From assembly GCA_017792405.1 (NCBI GenBank), contig CP051231.1, positions 2,736,062 to 2,800,061 of the forward strand: a DNA stretch of 64,000 nt, in the 5' to 3' direction. The DNA comes from Oceanicola sp. Lineage in GTDB: Bacteria; Pseudomonadota; Alphaproteobacteria; Rhodobacterales; Rhodobacteraceae. Shown piece by piece: positions 1 to 9,251 of this stretch. Position numbers and translations under genes: made by a program. The first letter of the stretch is position 1. Every line of letters begins with the position of its first letter. Below the pieces are notes generated by a model. That model worked only from the letters and a program-made list of their open reading frames with translations. It was not told the DNA's origin and searched no databases.

Positions 1-136
1 TGTGAACGCCGAGAACCTGGCCGGTTTCCTGCTGGATCTCACCTCGTTCCTGACCGGCATCCATCAGCGGCAGTGCACGCTCGGGATGTTCGCCGAACAC
101 GATGGAGACGTTGTCGATTTTTACAGCGGTGGTCAT
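1..136 (-). CDS. choV: Choline ABC transporter ATP-binding subunit (N-terminal fragment)
   Basis: Only the first 45 codons lie in the window; the gene continues beyond position 1. The N-terminus reads MTTAVKIDNVSIVFGEHPER, which fits the start of a ChoV/ProV-type ATPase that energises quaternary-amine import at the inner membrane. The Walker motifs are outside the window. Its ATG overlaps the choW stop codon (ATGA, 133-136), so it is the third gene of a choX-choW-choV operon. Identification rests on the N-terminal sequence plus operon position. Confidence 0.85.
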   Translation of the reverse strand, partial: MTTAVKIDNVSIVFGEHPERALPLMDAGQERGEIQQETGQVLGVH

Positions 137-972
137 TTGCGCGCCCCCACGTTCAGCATCCGGTCAAGCATGATGGCAACAACAACGATCACGAAGCCGC
201 TCTCGAAGCCCAGCGCCGTGTTCACCTGCCCTAGCGCCCGCATAACCGGAACACCAAGGCCGTTCGCCCCCACGAGGGCGGCGATGACGACCATGGAGAG
301 CGAGAGCATGATGGTCTGGTTCAGGCCCGCCATGATCTGCGGAAAGGCGTAGGGGAGCTCCACCTTCCACAGCGTCTGGCGGGGCGTGGCGCCAAAGGCG
401 CGTGCAGCCTCCAGCAGCGCCTGCGGGGTAGAGGCGACACCGAGATAGGTCAGCCGGATCGGCGCGGGCAGAACGAAGATCACTGTGGCGATCAGGCCCG
501 GCACCATGCCGATGCCGAAGAACACGATGGCGGGGATCAGGTAAACGAATGTCGGCAGAGTCTGCATCAGGTCCAGCACCGGACGCAGGTAGGTATACAA
601 CTTGGGCCGGTGCGCGCAGGCAATGCCGATGGGCACGCCGATGGCCATACAAACGAGACAGGCCGAGAGCACCAGCGTCAGGCTTTCGGTGGTTTCATCC
701 CAGTAGCCCTGATTGAGAATGAAGAGAAAGCCGACGAAAACGAAGAGGCAGATCTTCCAGCTCTTCTGGAGGAACCACGTTGCCGCAACGAAAGCGGCGA
801 TGACGAGAATCGCAGGAGGCTCCTGCATGATCCACAAGATGGCGTCGATCATCGTTTCCATGATCGATGCGAAACCGTCCAGCAGCACCTCGCCGTGGTC
901 GCGGATCCAGTCGAACACGACCTTGGCACCCTTGCCCACGGGTATCTTGTAATCTTCTAGCCAGTCTTCCAC
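133..972 (-). CDS. choW: Choline ABC transporter permease
   Basis: A 279-residue inner-membrane permease of the ProW/ChoW family that imports choline with ChoX and ChoV. About six hydrophobic segments are visible, at roughly residues 55-70, 74-88, 98-118, 135-160, 165-180 and 225-270. The permease signature region (EAARAFGATPRQTLWKVELP, about 190-209) matches the EAA loop that docks on the ATPase. It follows choX after a 112-nt gap that holds a hairpin terminator, and it overlaps choV by four bases. The length is normal for the family. Confidence 0.93.
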   Translation of the reverse strand: MEDWLEDYKIPVGKGAKVVFDWIRDHGEVLLDGFASIMETMIDAILWIMQEPPAILVIAAFVAATWFLQKSWKICLFVFVGFLFILNQGYWDETTESLTLVLSACLVCMAIGVPIGIACAHRPKLYTYLRPVLDLMQTLPTFVYLIPAIVFFGIGMVPGLIATVIFVLPAPIRLTYLGVASTPQALLEAARAFGATPRQTLWKVELPYAFPQIMAGLNQTIMLSLSMVVIAALVGANGLGVPVMRALGQVNTALGFESGFVIVVVAIMLDRMLNVGARK

Positions 973-1034
973 GGCTCAATTCTCCCCATTGTCCCTGCTT
1001 GGCCGGCGCTCGCGCGGCGCCTTTTCCTCGGGCC

Positions 1035-1068
1035 AAAAAAGAACCGCCCGCGGCATGGCGGGCGGTTC
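1035..1068 (-). terminator. Intercistronic terminator/attenuator between choX and choW
   Basis: Read on the minus strand, an 11-bp perfect stem (GAACCGCCCGC at 1041-1051 with GCGGGCGGTTC at 1058-1068, loop of six) is followed by six T residues (1035-1040). It sits directly after the choX stop and before choW. Such a site would let binding-protein mRNA accumulate above permease/ATPase mRNA, as is common in ABC-importer operons. The structure is seen directly; partial read-through is inferred. Confidence 0.85.
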
Positions 1069-1084
1069 GGTCTTACGGTTTCGA

Positions 1085-2005
1085 TCAGAGCCCCAGCGCG
1101 GCGCTGACGGCGGCCTTGGCATCGCCGCCATCCTTGGCGGTCACACCCTCGAGCCAGGTGTCGAGCACATCGGCATTCGCCTTCAGCCACTCTTCGGTGG
1201 CATCCGCCGGATCGGCGCCATCATCAAGAATCTGGCCCATGATGCCGTTTTCCATCTCGAGCGTGAAATCCATGTTGGCGAAGAGCTTGCCAAGGTTCGG
1301 GCACTCTTCCGAGTAACCCTTGCGGGTCACGGTGTGCACCACGCCCTCACCGCCAAAGAAGTCTTCGCCGCCGGGCAGGTACTTGAGCGAGAAGTTCGCA
1401 TTCATCGGGTGGGGTTCCCAGCCGAGGAAGACGATATCCTGCTCGTCTTTGTAGGCGCGATCGACCTGCGCAAGCATGCCCTGCTCGGAGCTTTCGATCA
1501 CTTCCATCTCGGCATCACCGAGGCCCATCTTGTTCTCTTCGATGAGCGACACGAGGTAGCCGTTGCCCTCGTTGCCCGGCTCGATGCCATAGATCTTGTT
1601 GTCGAGCGATTCGGCAAACTTGGCGATATCGGCGTAGCTCTGCAGACCCTTCTCGAAGGTGTAGGTCGGCACGGCGAGCGTGTACTTCGTGCCTTCGAGG
1701 TTCACGTTGATCGCTTCGATCTCGCCCGACTCGATGTAGGGGCCGATGGCGCCAGACTGCGCCGGCATCCAGTTGCCCAGGAACACATCCACGTCGTCGC
1801 TCTCAAGCGAGGCGAAGGTCACGGGCACCGAGAGGATCTTTACATCCACGTCGTAGCCCAGCCCCTCGAGCACATGCTTGGCAGTGGCCGTGGTGGTGGT
1901 GATATCGGTCCAGCCCACGTCAGACATGACGACGGTATCGCACTGGGCCCAAGCCGCGGAGGCGGCGCAGATGGCAAGCGCGGAAACGGCTGCGGTGGTT
2001 TTCAT
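1085..2005 (-). CDS. choX: Choline-binding periplasmic protein
   Basis: A 306-residue substrate-binding protein with a Sec signal peptide (MKTTAAVSALAICAASAAWA, cleavage near residue 20-21). The choline-binding aromatic box described for Sinorhizobium ChoX appears conserved: W32 (DVGW), W79 (FLGNW), Y115 (VPTY) and W196 (FLGWEPHP). The start is placed at 2005 rather than at an upstream in-frame codon because it begins a good signal peptide and has GGGAGA just upstream. It is the first gene of choX-choW-choV, divergent from betI, with a BetI-like operator about 40 nt upstream of its ATG. Confidence 0.94.
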   Translation of the reverse strand: MKTTAAVSALAICAASAAWAQCDTVVMSDVGWTDITTTTATAKHVLEGLGYDVDVKILSVPVTFASLESDDVDVFLGNWMPAQSGAIGPYIESGEIEAINVNLEGTKYTLAVPTYTFEKGLQSYADIAKFAESLDNKIYGIEPGNEGNGYLVSLIEENKMGLGDAEMEVIESSEQGMLAQVDRAYKDEQDIVFLGWEPHPMNANFSLKYLPGGEDFFGGEGVVHTVTRKGYSEECPNLGKLFANMDFTLEMENGIMGQILDDGADPADATEEWLKANADVLDTWLEGVTAKDGGDAKAAVSAALGL

Positions 2006-2044
2006 GTTGGTCTCCCTGTTCGTCGGAGTGGTAGGTTCATTTTG

Positions 2045-2060
2045 TTGATTGACCAATCAA
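2045..2060. promoter_or_regulatory. BetI-type operator between choX and betI
   Basis: TTGATTGACCAATCAA has perfect 7-bp arms (TTGATTG / CAATCAA) around a 2-bp centre. It lies between the divergent choX and betI starts, about 40 nt from each. Its sequence resembles the dyad recognised by BetI, a choline-sensing TetR repressor, in proteobacteria. A possible betI promoter overlaps it (TTGACC at 2049-2054, TTATCC at 2072-2077, 17-bp spacer), so binding would block both directions. The palindrome is seen; the regulator assignment is inferred from its neighbour. Confidence 0.8.
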
Positions 2061-2106
2061 ACAATGACCGTTTATCCCCGTATTGCAAGCACTTTTGGAG
2101 TCGGCG

Positions 2107-2679
2107 ATGAGCGTGGAACCCAAACGCAGAGCCCAGTTGGTGGAGGCGACGATACATGAGATCGGCGCGAATGGCTCGCTCGATGTGACGGTTGGCAAGA
2201 TTGCCAAGCGTGCAGGCGTCTCGGCAGCGCTGGCCTTTCATTACTTCGGTGACAAGGACCAGCTTTTTCTCGCGGCCATGCGTCATGTGCTCAGCGTCTA
2301 CGCCGCCGAAGTCCGGGGCGCCTTGCTGGTGTCGGACGGGCCGCGCGAACGGCTCGAAGGCATTCTGCGGGCCAGCTTCTCGAGCTGCAATTTCCGCGCC
2401 GAGGTGATCTCGGCATGGCTCAACTTCTACGTTCTGGCCCGCCGAAACGAAGAGGCCCGGCGGCTACTGTCGGTCTATCACCGGCGGCTCCGCTCGAACC
2501 TTGTGCATGACCTGCGCCCGCTGGCAGAACAGGAGGCCACCGAGATCGCCGAGCGCATCGGCGCGGTCGTCGATGGCCTCTACCTTCGCTACGCCTCCAA
2601 CCCCGATGACATGACCGGCCAGACCGCGACCGACCATGCCCTCGCCACCCTGGCCAATGAACTCGGAGCCTTGGCATGA
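2107..2679 (+). CDS. betI: Choline-responsive TetR-family repressor BetI
   Basis: A 190-residue TetR-family regulator with an N-terminal helix-turn-helix (about residues 25-55: VTVGKIAKRAGVSAALAFHY), followed by a ligand-binding helical domain. BetI represses glycine-betaine synthesis genes and is released by choline. ATG 2107 is preferred over an upstream TTG (2083) because it gives the usual BetI N-terminus (MSVEPKRRAQLVEAT) with GGAG at 2097-2100. It heads betI-betC-betB-betA; its TGA overlaps the betC ATG (ATGA). Confidence 0.92.
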   Translation: MSVEPKRRAQLVEATIHEIGANGSLDVTVGKIAKRAGVSAALAFHYFGDKDQLFLAAMRHVLSVYAAEVRGALLVSDGPRERLEGILRASFSSCNFRAEVISAWLNFYVLARRNEEARRLLSVYHRRLRSNLVHDLRPLAEQEATEIAERIGAVVDGLYLRYASNPDDMTGQTATDHALATLANELGALA

Positions 2680-4184
2680 GCCGCCCCAACTTTCTCATCA
2701 TCATGGTCGACCAGCTGAACGGCACGCTCTTCCCCGACGGGCCGGCGGACTGGCTTCATGCCCCCAACCTCAAGCGGCTGGCGGCGCGGTCGACGCGGTT
2801 CAGGAACGGTTACACCGCCTCGCCGCTCTGCGCGCCTGGGCGGGCGAGCTTCATGTCCGGCCAGCTTCCGTCGGTGACCGGCGTCTATGACAACGCCGCA
2901 GAGTTCCCCTCCGACCTGCCGACCTACGCCCACCACCTGCGCCGCGCGGGCTATCAGACCTGCCTCAGCGGCAAGATGCACTTTGTCGGGCCTGACCAGA
3001 TGCACGGGTTCGAGGAGCGGCTGACGACCGATATCTACCCCGCCGATTTTGGCTGGACCCCGGACTACCGCAAACCCGGCGAGCGGATCGACTGGTGGTA
3101 TCACAACATGGGCTCTGTCACCGGCGCGGGCGTGGCCGAAATTTCCAACCAGATGGAATATGACGACGAGGTTGCGTACCACGCCACGCGCAAGCTCTAC
3201 GATCTGGCGCGCGGGCATGACGACCGCCCTTGGTGCCTGACGGTGAGCTTCACCCATCCGCATGACCCCTACGTGGCCCGCAAGCGCTTTTGGGATTTGT
3301 ATGAGGAGTGCGAGCACCTGACGCCTGAGGTTGGGGCCTTCGAGTACGACGAGCAGGACCCGCACTCCAAACGGATCTTCGACGCCAACGACTGGCGCAG
3401 CTTCGACATCACCGAAGAAGACATCCGCCGCTCCCGTCGTGCCTATTTCGCCAATATCTCCTACCTCGACGAGAAAGTAGGGGAGCTTCTGGACGTGCTG
3501 GAAGCAACCCGGCAGGAAGCCACGATCCTTTTTGTCTCCGACCACGGCGACATGCTCGGAGAGCGTGGCCTCTGGTTCAAGATGAACTTCTACGAGGGGT
3601 CCGCGCGTGTGCCAGTGATGATCGCCTCGCCTGAAATGGAGCCGGGGCAGGTTGAGGCCCCGGTCAGCAATATCGATATCTGCCCCACTCTCTGCGACCT
3701 CGCGGGGGTGAGCATGGAAGAGGTCATGCCCTGGACGGCGGGCGAAAGCCTCAAGCCCCTCGGCCAAGGTGCAGAGCGGCAAAGCGCGGTGGCGATGGAA
3801 TACGCCGCCGAGGCCAGCTACGCCCCGCTCGTCTCGCTCCGCAAGGGCCGCTACAAGCTGAACCTCTGCGCCCTCGACCCCGATCAGCTCTTCGACCTTG
3901 AGGCCGACCCGCACGAGTTGACCAACCTCGCAGGCGATCCGGCCCATGCTGGAGCCTATGAGGCGCTCAAGGTCGAGGCTGCCAACCGCTGGGATCTGGA
4001 CCGCTTCGACGCCGAGGTGCGCCGCTCTCAAGCCCGTCGCTGGGTTGTCTACGAGGCGCTCCGCAACGGCGAATACTACCCGTGGGACTACCAGCCGCTC
4101 CAGAAGGCCTCCGAGCGCTTCATGCGCAACCACATGGATCTGAACACTGTCGAAGAAGACGCCCGCTTCCCGCGCGGCGAGTGA
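2676..4184 (+). CDS. betC: Choline-sulfatase
   Basis: A 502-residue type I sulfatase that hydrolyses choline-O-sulfate to choline and sulfate, feeding BetA/BetB. The sulfatase signature CAPGR places the formylglycine-forming cysteine at C52. The metal-binding N-terminal region ([12 protein letters not shown]) and the later SDHGDMLGE motif (about 290) are present. No signal peptide is seen, which fits a cytoplasmic enzyme. It overlaps betI by four bases and lies 7 nt upstream of betB, so it is one transcription unit. The C-terminal part ([16 protein letters not shown]) is typical of choline-sulfatases. Confidence 0.95.
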   Translation: MSRPNFLIIMVDQLNGTLFPDGPADWLHAPNLKRLAARSTRFRNGYTASPLCAPGRASFMSGQLPSVTGVYDNAAEFPSDLPTYAHHLRRAGYQTCLSGKMHFVGPDQMHGFEERLTTDIYPADFGWTPDYRKPGERIDWWYHNMGSVTGAGVAEISNQMEYDDEVAYHATRKLYDLARGHDDRPWCLTVSFTHPHDPYVARKRFWDLYEECEHLTPEVGAFEYDEQDPHSKRIFDANDWRSFDITEEDIRRSRRAYFANISYLDEKVGELLDVLEATRQEATILFVSDHGDMLGERGLWFKMNFYEGSARVPVMIASPEMEPGQVEAPVSNIDICPTLCDLAGVSMEEVMPWTAGESLKPLGQGAERQSAVAMEYAAEASYAPLVSLRKGRYKLNLCALDPDQLFDLEADPHELTNLAGDPAHAGAYEALKVEAANRWDLDRFDAEVRRSQARRWVVYEALRNGEYYPWDYQPLQKASERFMRNHMDLNTVEEDARFPRGE

Positions 4185-4191
4185 TATATCA

Positions 4192-5649
4192 ATGACTTAC
4201 GAAACACAGCCCAAGGCCAGCCACTACGTGAACGGCGCCTATCTCGAAGACAAGAAGGGCGAGGTGATCAAGGTGATCTACCCTGCCACCGGTGAGGTGA
4301 TTGCCAAGGTCCACGCCGCCACGCCCCCGGTCATCGACGCCGCGCTGGAGGCGGCAACCAAGGCGCAGAAGGTCTGGGCCGCGATGACGGGCCGCGAGCG
4401 GGGCCGCATTCTGACCGATGCAGCGCGCCTCATGCGCGAGCGCAACCGTGAACTGTCGGAGTTGGAAACCTACGACACGGGCAAACCACTGCAGGAAACC
4501 CTTGTGGCCGACGCGACCTCGGGCGCCGATGCTCTGGAATACTTTGGTGGCATCGCTGGCAGCCTTACGGGCGAACACATCCAGCTGGGCGAGGATTGGG
4601 TCTACACAATCCGCGAGCCGCTCGGCGTTTGCGTTGGCATCGGTGCGTGGAACTACCCTACCCAGATCGCCTGCTGGAAGAGCGCGCCCGCACTCGCCTG
4701 CGGCAACGCGATGGTGTTCAAACCGTCTGAAACGACGCCGCTCTGCGCCTTAAAGGTGGCCGAGATGCTCACCGAGGCCGGCGCACCTCCGGGCCTTTTC
4801 AACGTGTTGCAGGGCATGGGTGAGGTCGGCTCACGGCTGGTCACCGATCCCCGTGTAGCCAAGGTCTCGCTCACCGGCTCCGTGCCCACCGGCCGCAAGG
4901 TCTATGCCGCAGCGGCGGTCGAGATGAAGCATGTCACGATGGAACTGGGCGGCAAATCCCCCCTCATCGTCTTCGACGACGCCGATCTCGACAACGCGGT
5001 CAGCGGCGCGATCAATGGCAACTTCTATTCCTCCGGTCAGGTCTGCTCCAACGGCACGCGAGTCTTTGTGCAGCGCGGCATCAAAGGCGCCTTCCTCGCC
5101 CGTCTCGCCGAACGGCTGAAAGACGCGGTCATTGGCGACCCGATGGACGAGGCCACCAACTTCGGCCCGATGGTCAGCGCCCGGCAGATGGAAATCGTGG
5201 AAGGCTACATCGAGAAGGGTGTGGCAGAGGGCGCACGGCTCGTTGCGGGCGGCAAGCGGCTGGACCGCGACGGCTTTTTCCTCGCCCCTACCGTCTTTGC
5301 CGATGTGAAAGACGAGATGACCATCGCGCGAGAAGAGATCTTTGGCCCGGTGATGGCCGTGCTGGACTTCAAGAACGAGGCCGAGGTGATAACCCGGGCG
5401 AACGACACGGCCTTCGGCCTCTCCGCCGGTGTCTTCACTCGCGATATCAGCCGCGCCCACCGGGTCATCGGCCAGTTGAAGGCCGGAAGCTGCTTTATCA
5501 ACTCCTACAATGACGCCCCAGTCGAGGCCCCCTTCGGCGGGGTCAAGGCCTCCGGCGTCGGGCGGGAGAACTCCAAGGCGGCAATCGAGCACTACAGCCA
5601 GCTGAAATCCGTCTACGTCCGCATGGGCGATGTCGAGGCCGCCTTCTGA
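4192..5649 (+). CDS. betB: Betaine-aldehyde dehydrogenase
   Basis: A 485-residue NAD(P)-dependent aldehyde dehydrogenase that oxidises betaine aldehyde to glycine betaine. The catalytic residues are visible: N153 (GAWNYP), E251 (MELGGKSP) and nucleophile C285 ([10 protein letters not shown]). The nucleotide-binding loop LTGSVPTG is at about 227-234. Length and order fit BetB. The betA start overlaps its stop by one base (TGATG), so the two are probably translationally coupled. Confidence 0.95.
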   Translation: MTYETQPKASHYVNGAYLEDKKGEVIKVIYPATGEVIAKVHAATPPVIDAALEAATKAQKVWAAMTGRERGRILTDAARLMRERNRELSELETYDTGKPLQETLVADATSGADALEYFGGIAGSLTGEHIQLGEDWVYTIREPLGVCVGIGAWNYPTQIACWKSAPALACGNAMVFKPSETTPLCALKVAEMLTEAGAPPGLFNVLQGMGEVGSRLVTDPRVAKVSLTGSVPTGRKVYAAAAVEMKHVTMELGGKSPLIVFDDADLDNAVSGAINGNFYSSGQVCSNGTRVFVQRGIKGAFLARLAERLKDAVIGDPMDEATNFGPMVSARQMEIVEGYIEKGVAEGARLVAGGKRLDRDGFFLAPTVFADVKDEMTIAREEIFGPVMAVLDFKNEAEVITRANDTAFGLSAGVFTRDISRAHRVIGQLKAGSCFINSYNDAPVEAPFGGVKASGVGRENSKAAIEHYSQLKSVYVRMGDVEAAF

Positions 5650-7307
5650 TGCAGGCCGAATACGTCATTGTCGGTGCAGGCAGCGCGGGCTGCGCCATGG
5701 CGGCGCGGCTCTCGGAGGCTGGCCGCAAGGTGCTGGTGATCGAGCACGGCGGCTCCGACTGGGGGCCGTTCATCAACATGCCCGGCGCACTCAGCTACCC
5801 GATGAACATGTCGCGTTACGACTGGGGCTTTCAGTCCGAGCCGGAGCCCCATCTGGGCGGGCGCCGGATGGCCACGCCGCGCGGCAAGGTCATTGGCGGC
5901 TCCTCCTCCATCAATGGCATGATCTACGTCCGCGGCCATGCCCGCGACTTCGACCACTGGCGCGATGAAGGCGCCGAGGGCTGGGGCTATGCTGATGTGC
6001 TGCCCTACTTCAAGCGCATGGAGCACTGGCACGATGGCGGCCACGGCGGCGACCCGGCATGGCGCGGGACCGATGGACCGTTGCACGTGACCCGCGGCGC
6101 GCGGATGAACCCGCTGGTGAAGGCCTTTGTTGAGGCGGGCGTGCAAGCTGGCTATCCGCGCACCGGCGACTATAACGGCGAGCAACAAGAAGGCTTTGGC
6201 CCCTATGACATGACCGTGTGGCGCGGCGAGCGGTGGTCGGCGGCTAAGGCCTATCTCAAGCCCGCGCTCAAGGGGCCGAACTGCGAGCTTGTGCGCGCCT
6301 TCGCGCGGCGTGTGGTCATCGAGAATGGCCGCGCCGTAGGTGTCGAGGTGGAGCGCGGTGGTAAAGTCGAGGTGATCCGTGCGGAGGCGGAAGTCATCCT
6401 GGCAGCCAGCTCGATCAACTCGCCCAAGCTGCTCATGCTCTCCGGCATCGGACCGGCGGCGCACCTGGCCGATCACGGGATCGAGGTAGTCGCCGACCGT
6501 GCGGGCGTGGGCCAGAACCTTCAAGACCATCTCGAGCTCTACGTGCAATACGCCTCGGCCCAGCCCGTCAGCCTCTATCGCTACTGGAACCTGCTTGGCA
6601 AAGCCTATGTCGGGGCGCGCTGGCTCTTTACCCGCAGCGGTCCGGGCGCGAGCAACCAATTCGAGAGCGCAGGGTTTATCCGTTCGAATGCCGGGGTGGA
6701 CTACCCCGATATCCAGTTTCACTTCCTGCCGATCGCCGTGCGCTACGACGGCCAAGCCAGCCCCGAGGGACACGGGTTTCAGGCTCACGTCGGCCCGATG
6801 CGCTCGCCTTCGCGCGGCGAGATCACCCTGAAATCCGCCAACCCGGCAGACGCGCCCCGGATATTCTTTAATTACATGAGCGAAGAGCAGGATTGGGTCG
6901 ATTTCCGCCGCTGTATCCGCCTCACCCGCGAGCTGTTCCGTCAGGAGGCCTTCAGGCCCTTCGTGAAGCACGAGATCCAGCCCGGCGATGCGGCGCAGAG
7001 CGACGAGGCGCTCGACGAGGTAATTCGCGAGCACGCCGAGAGCGCCTATCACCCTTGCGGCACCGCACGGATGGGCCGGGTGGACGACCCGCGCTCGGTG
7101 GTTGACCCGGAATGCCGCGTGATCGGCGTGGACGGGCTGCGGCTGGCCGACAGCTCGATCTTTCCGCGCATCACCAACGGCAACCTCAATGCGCCCTCGA
7201 TCATGGTCGGCGAGAAGGCCGCCGACCATATCCTTGGACGAACGCCACTTCCTCCGCAGAACGTCCAGCCCTGGATGCACGCGGCGTGGGAAACCGCACA
7301 GCGGTAG
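5649..7307 (+). CDS. betA: Choline dehydrogenase (GMC oxidoreductase)
   Basis: A 552-residue FAD-dependent GMC-family enzyme that oxidises choline to betaine aldehyde, usually associated with the inner membrane. The N-terminal FAD motif is [16 protein letters not shown] (about 7-22). GMC signature 1 ([18 protein letters not shown]) follows near 80-97. The C-terminal catalytic region HPCGTARMG and [17 protein letters not shown] are present. It is the last gene of betI-betC-betB-betA. About 140 nt separate it from tamA, with no clear terminator. Confidence 0.95.
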   Translation: MQAEYVIVGAGSAGCAMAARLSEAGRKVLVIEHGGSDWGPFINMPGALSYPMNMSRYDWGFQSEPEPHLGGRRMATPRGKVIGGSSSINGMIYVRGHARDFDHWRDEGAEGWGYADVLPYFKRMEHWHDGGHGGDPAWRGTDGPLHVTRGARMNPLVKAFVEAGVQAGYPRTGDYNGEQQEGFGPYDMTVWRGERWSAAKAYLKPALKGPNCELVRAFARRVVIENGRAVGVEVERGGKVEVIRAEAEVILAASSINSPKLLMLSGIGPAAHLADHGIEVVADRAGVGQNLQDHLELYVQYASAQPVSLYRYWNLLGKAYVGARWLFTRSGPGASNQFESAGFIRSNAGVDYPDIQFHFLPIAVRYDGQASPEGHGFQAHVGPMRSPSRGEITLKSANPADAPRIFFNYMSEEQDWVDFRRCIRLTRELFRQEAFRPFVKHEIQPGDAAQSDEALDEVIREHAESAYHPCGTARMGRVDDPRSVVDPECRVIGVDGLRLADSSIFPRITNGNLNAPSIMVGEKAADHILGRTPLPPQNVQPWMHAAWETAQR

Positions 7308-7447
7308 GGAACCTGTGGCGGTGGCGGGCCGTTGTAGTCGGAGGTGCGGCGCAAGCTGCGGGACAGGCATCAAATCGCGATGAGTTTGGTTGCAGCGACG
7401 CGGCTTTTCCCTATGGTTTGGCGAAGTCGAGGGAGCGCAGCAACACC

Positions 7448-9250
7448 GTGAAAATTCGTCAGTCTATTTGCCTGTTCGCAACCGCTTTCTCCCTTCTTTT
7501 CAGCAGCCTACCCGGCGCCGCGCAAACCAAGATCGGCCTGTCCGTCAACGGTGGCAACGACGATCTCCGCGAAGAGATCATCGCCGTTCTCTCCACCCGA
7601 TCACTGCTTGTTGAAGGCGAGACAGACCCTCAGGGCCTCGTTGCCGCTGCACAGGCGGATTATCGCCGCATCGTCGCGGCGCTTTACGGCGAGGGTTACT
7701 ACGGCCCGGTCGTCTCGATCCGGCTCGATGGCCGCGAAGCCTCCGAGATGTCGCCCTTCGCGGTGCCCGCACAGGTTGGTCGGATCAACGTGCTGGTCGA
7801 CCCCGGCCCGCTCTTCCGCTTTGGCCGCGCCGAGATCGCACCGCTTGCCCCCCGCACAGAGTTGCCGCCGGGCTTTCGCACAGGCGAACCCGCCAAGGTG
7901 CCTGTGATCGAGGAGGCTGGCACAGCCGCGGTCGACCGCTGGCGCGAACTGGGCTTTGCCAAAACTGAGGCCACGAGCCAGCGTATCACGGCAAGCCATC
8001 CGGCGCGCAGGCTCGATGTTTCGGTCGGCCTGAACCCGGGTCGGAAACTGCGCTTCGGCAGGCTCATCCCCACAGGAAATGCGCGCGTCCGCAGCGACCG
8101 GATCATCGAAATCGCAGGCCTGCCCACTGGCGAAACCTTCCACCCCGATGAGGTCGACAAGGCCTCGACCCGGCTCCAACGCACCGGGGCCTTTCGGTCA
8201 GTGACCCTGAGCGAGAAGCTGGTGGCCAACCCGGACGGCACGCTGGATATCAATGCCGAACTGGTTGAAGCACAGCGGCGGCGGCTCGGCGTGGGGGCCG
8301 AACTGACTACGCTGGAGGGCGCCACGCTCTCCGCTTTCTGGCTCCACCGCAACCTCTTTGGCGGCGCTGAGCGGCTGCGCTTTGACGGCGAGATCAAGAA
8401 TATCGGTCTGGGCGACGAGAATGGCGTCGATTACAGCCTCAGCGTCCTCTACGGACGCCCCGGCACCTTCAACGCCGATACCGATCTCTACATCCGCGCC
8501 GCGATCGAGCACGAGGACGAGCCGCTCTACCTCTCGCAAAGCTTCGAGATCGAAGGCGGCGTGACCCGGATCGTGAATGAGGAGTACGAGTTTCAGGCCG
8601 GGCTCGGTCTGCTCTATTCACACACCGAAGACGATATCGGCATCCGTGATTTCACCCTACTGACCCTCCCCTTCAGCGGCACGCTCGACCGGCGGGACAA
8701 TGAGCTGGACGCTAAGAACGGCTATTTCCTGAACGTCGATTTCACGCCGTTTGTCGGCATCTCCGGCTCTGGCAATGGTGCCCGCATCTATGCCGACGCA
8801 CGCGGCTACCGCAGCTTTGGCGCGAGCGAAAACATCACGCTGGCCGGGCGGCTCCAGCTTGGCTCGATAGTCGGCACCGATGTGACAGAAACCGTGCCCG
8901 ATTTCCTCTTCTACTCCGGCGGCGGCGGCACCGTGCGCGGGCAGCCTTACCAATCGCTCGGGGTGACGCTTCCGGGCGGCGAAGAGATCGGCGGTCGCAG
9001 CTTCCTTGGGGCCTCGGTTGAGCTGCGCGGTCAGGTGAGTGAGAAAATTCAGGTCGTCGGCTTCTACGACTTTGGCCTCGTCAGCGCAGAAAGTTGGCCC
9101 GGTCAGGAGGGTGAGAGCCATGCGGGCGCGGGCCTCGGCATTCGCTATCAGACCGGGCTTGGCCCGATCCGGCTGGATGTGGCGACACCCATGGGTGGCG
9201 ATACCGGCGGTGGTGTAGAGCTCTATATCGGCATCGGGCAGGCATTCTGA
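7448..9250 (+). CDS. tamA: TamA-type outer-membrane assembly protein
   Basis: A protein of about 600 residues of the Omp85/BamA superfamily. A signal peptide (KIRQSICLFATAFSLLFSSL, ending near GAAQ) is followed by POTRA-like segments to about residue 270 and a C-terminal beta-barrel ending in aromatic F (GIGQAF). With TamB it helps insert outer-membrane proteins or move phospholipids across the periplasm. The start is a GTG at 7448, the only codon that directly precedes the signal peptide; there is no in-frame ATG nearby and the Shine-Dalgarno (AGGGAG) is somewhat distant. tamB begins one base after its stop. Confidence 0.88.
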   Translation: MKIRQSICLFATAFSLLFSSLPGAAQTKIGLSVNGGNDDLREEIIAVLSTRSLLVEGETDPQGLVAAAQADYRRIVAALYGEGYYGPVVSIRLDGREASEMSPFAVPAQVGRINVLVDPGPLFRFGRAEIAPLAPRTELPPGFRTGEPAKVPVIEEAGTAAVDRWRELGFAKTEATSQRITASHPARRLDVSVGLNPGRKLRFGRLIPTGNARVRSDRIIEIAGLPTGETFHPDEVDKASTRLQRTGAFRSVTLSEKLVANPDGTLDINAELVEAQRRRLGVGAELTTLEGATLSAFWLHRNLFGGAERLRFDGEIKNIGLGDENGVDYSLSVLYGRPGTFNADTDLYIRAAIEHEDEPLYLSQSFEIEGGVTRIVNEEYEFQAGLGLLYSHTEDDIGIRDFTLLTLPFSGTLDRRDNELDAKNGYFLNVDFTPFVGISGSGNGARIYADARGYRSFGASENITLAGRLQLGSIVGTDVTETVPDFLFYSGGGGTVRGQPYQSLGVTLPGGEEIGGRSFLGASVELRGQVSEKIQVVGFYDFGLVSAESWPGQEGESHAGAGLGIRYQTGLGPIRLDVATPMGGDTGGGVELYIGIGQAF

Positions 9251-9251
9251 T

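Noticed and set aside
2589..4133. Minus-strand frame of 514 codons opposite betC
   Set aside because: Antisense of a sulfatase gene with complete catalytic motifs.
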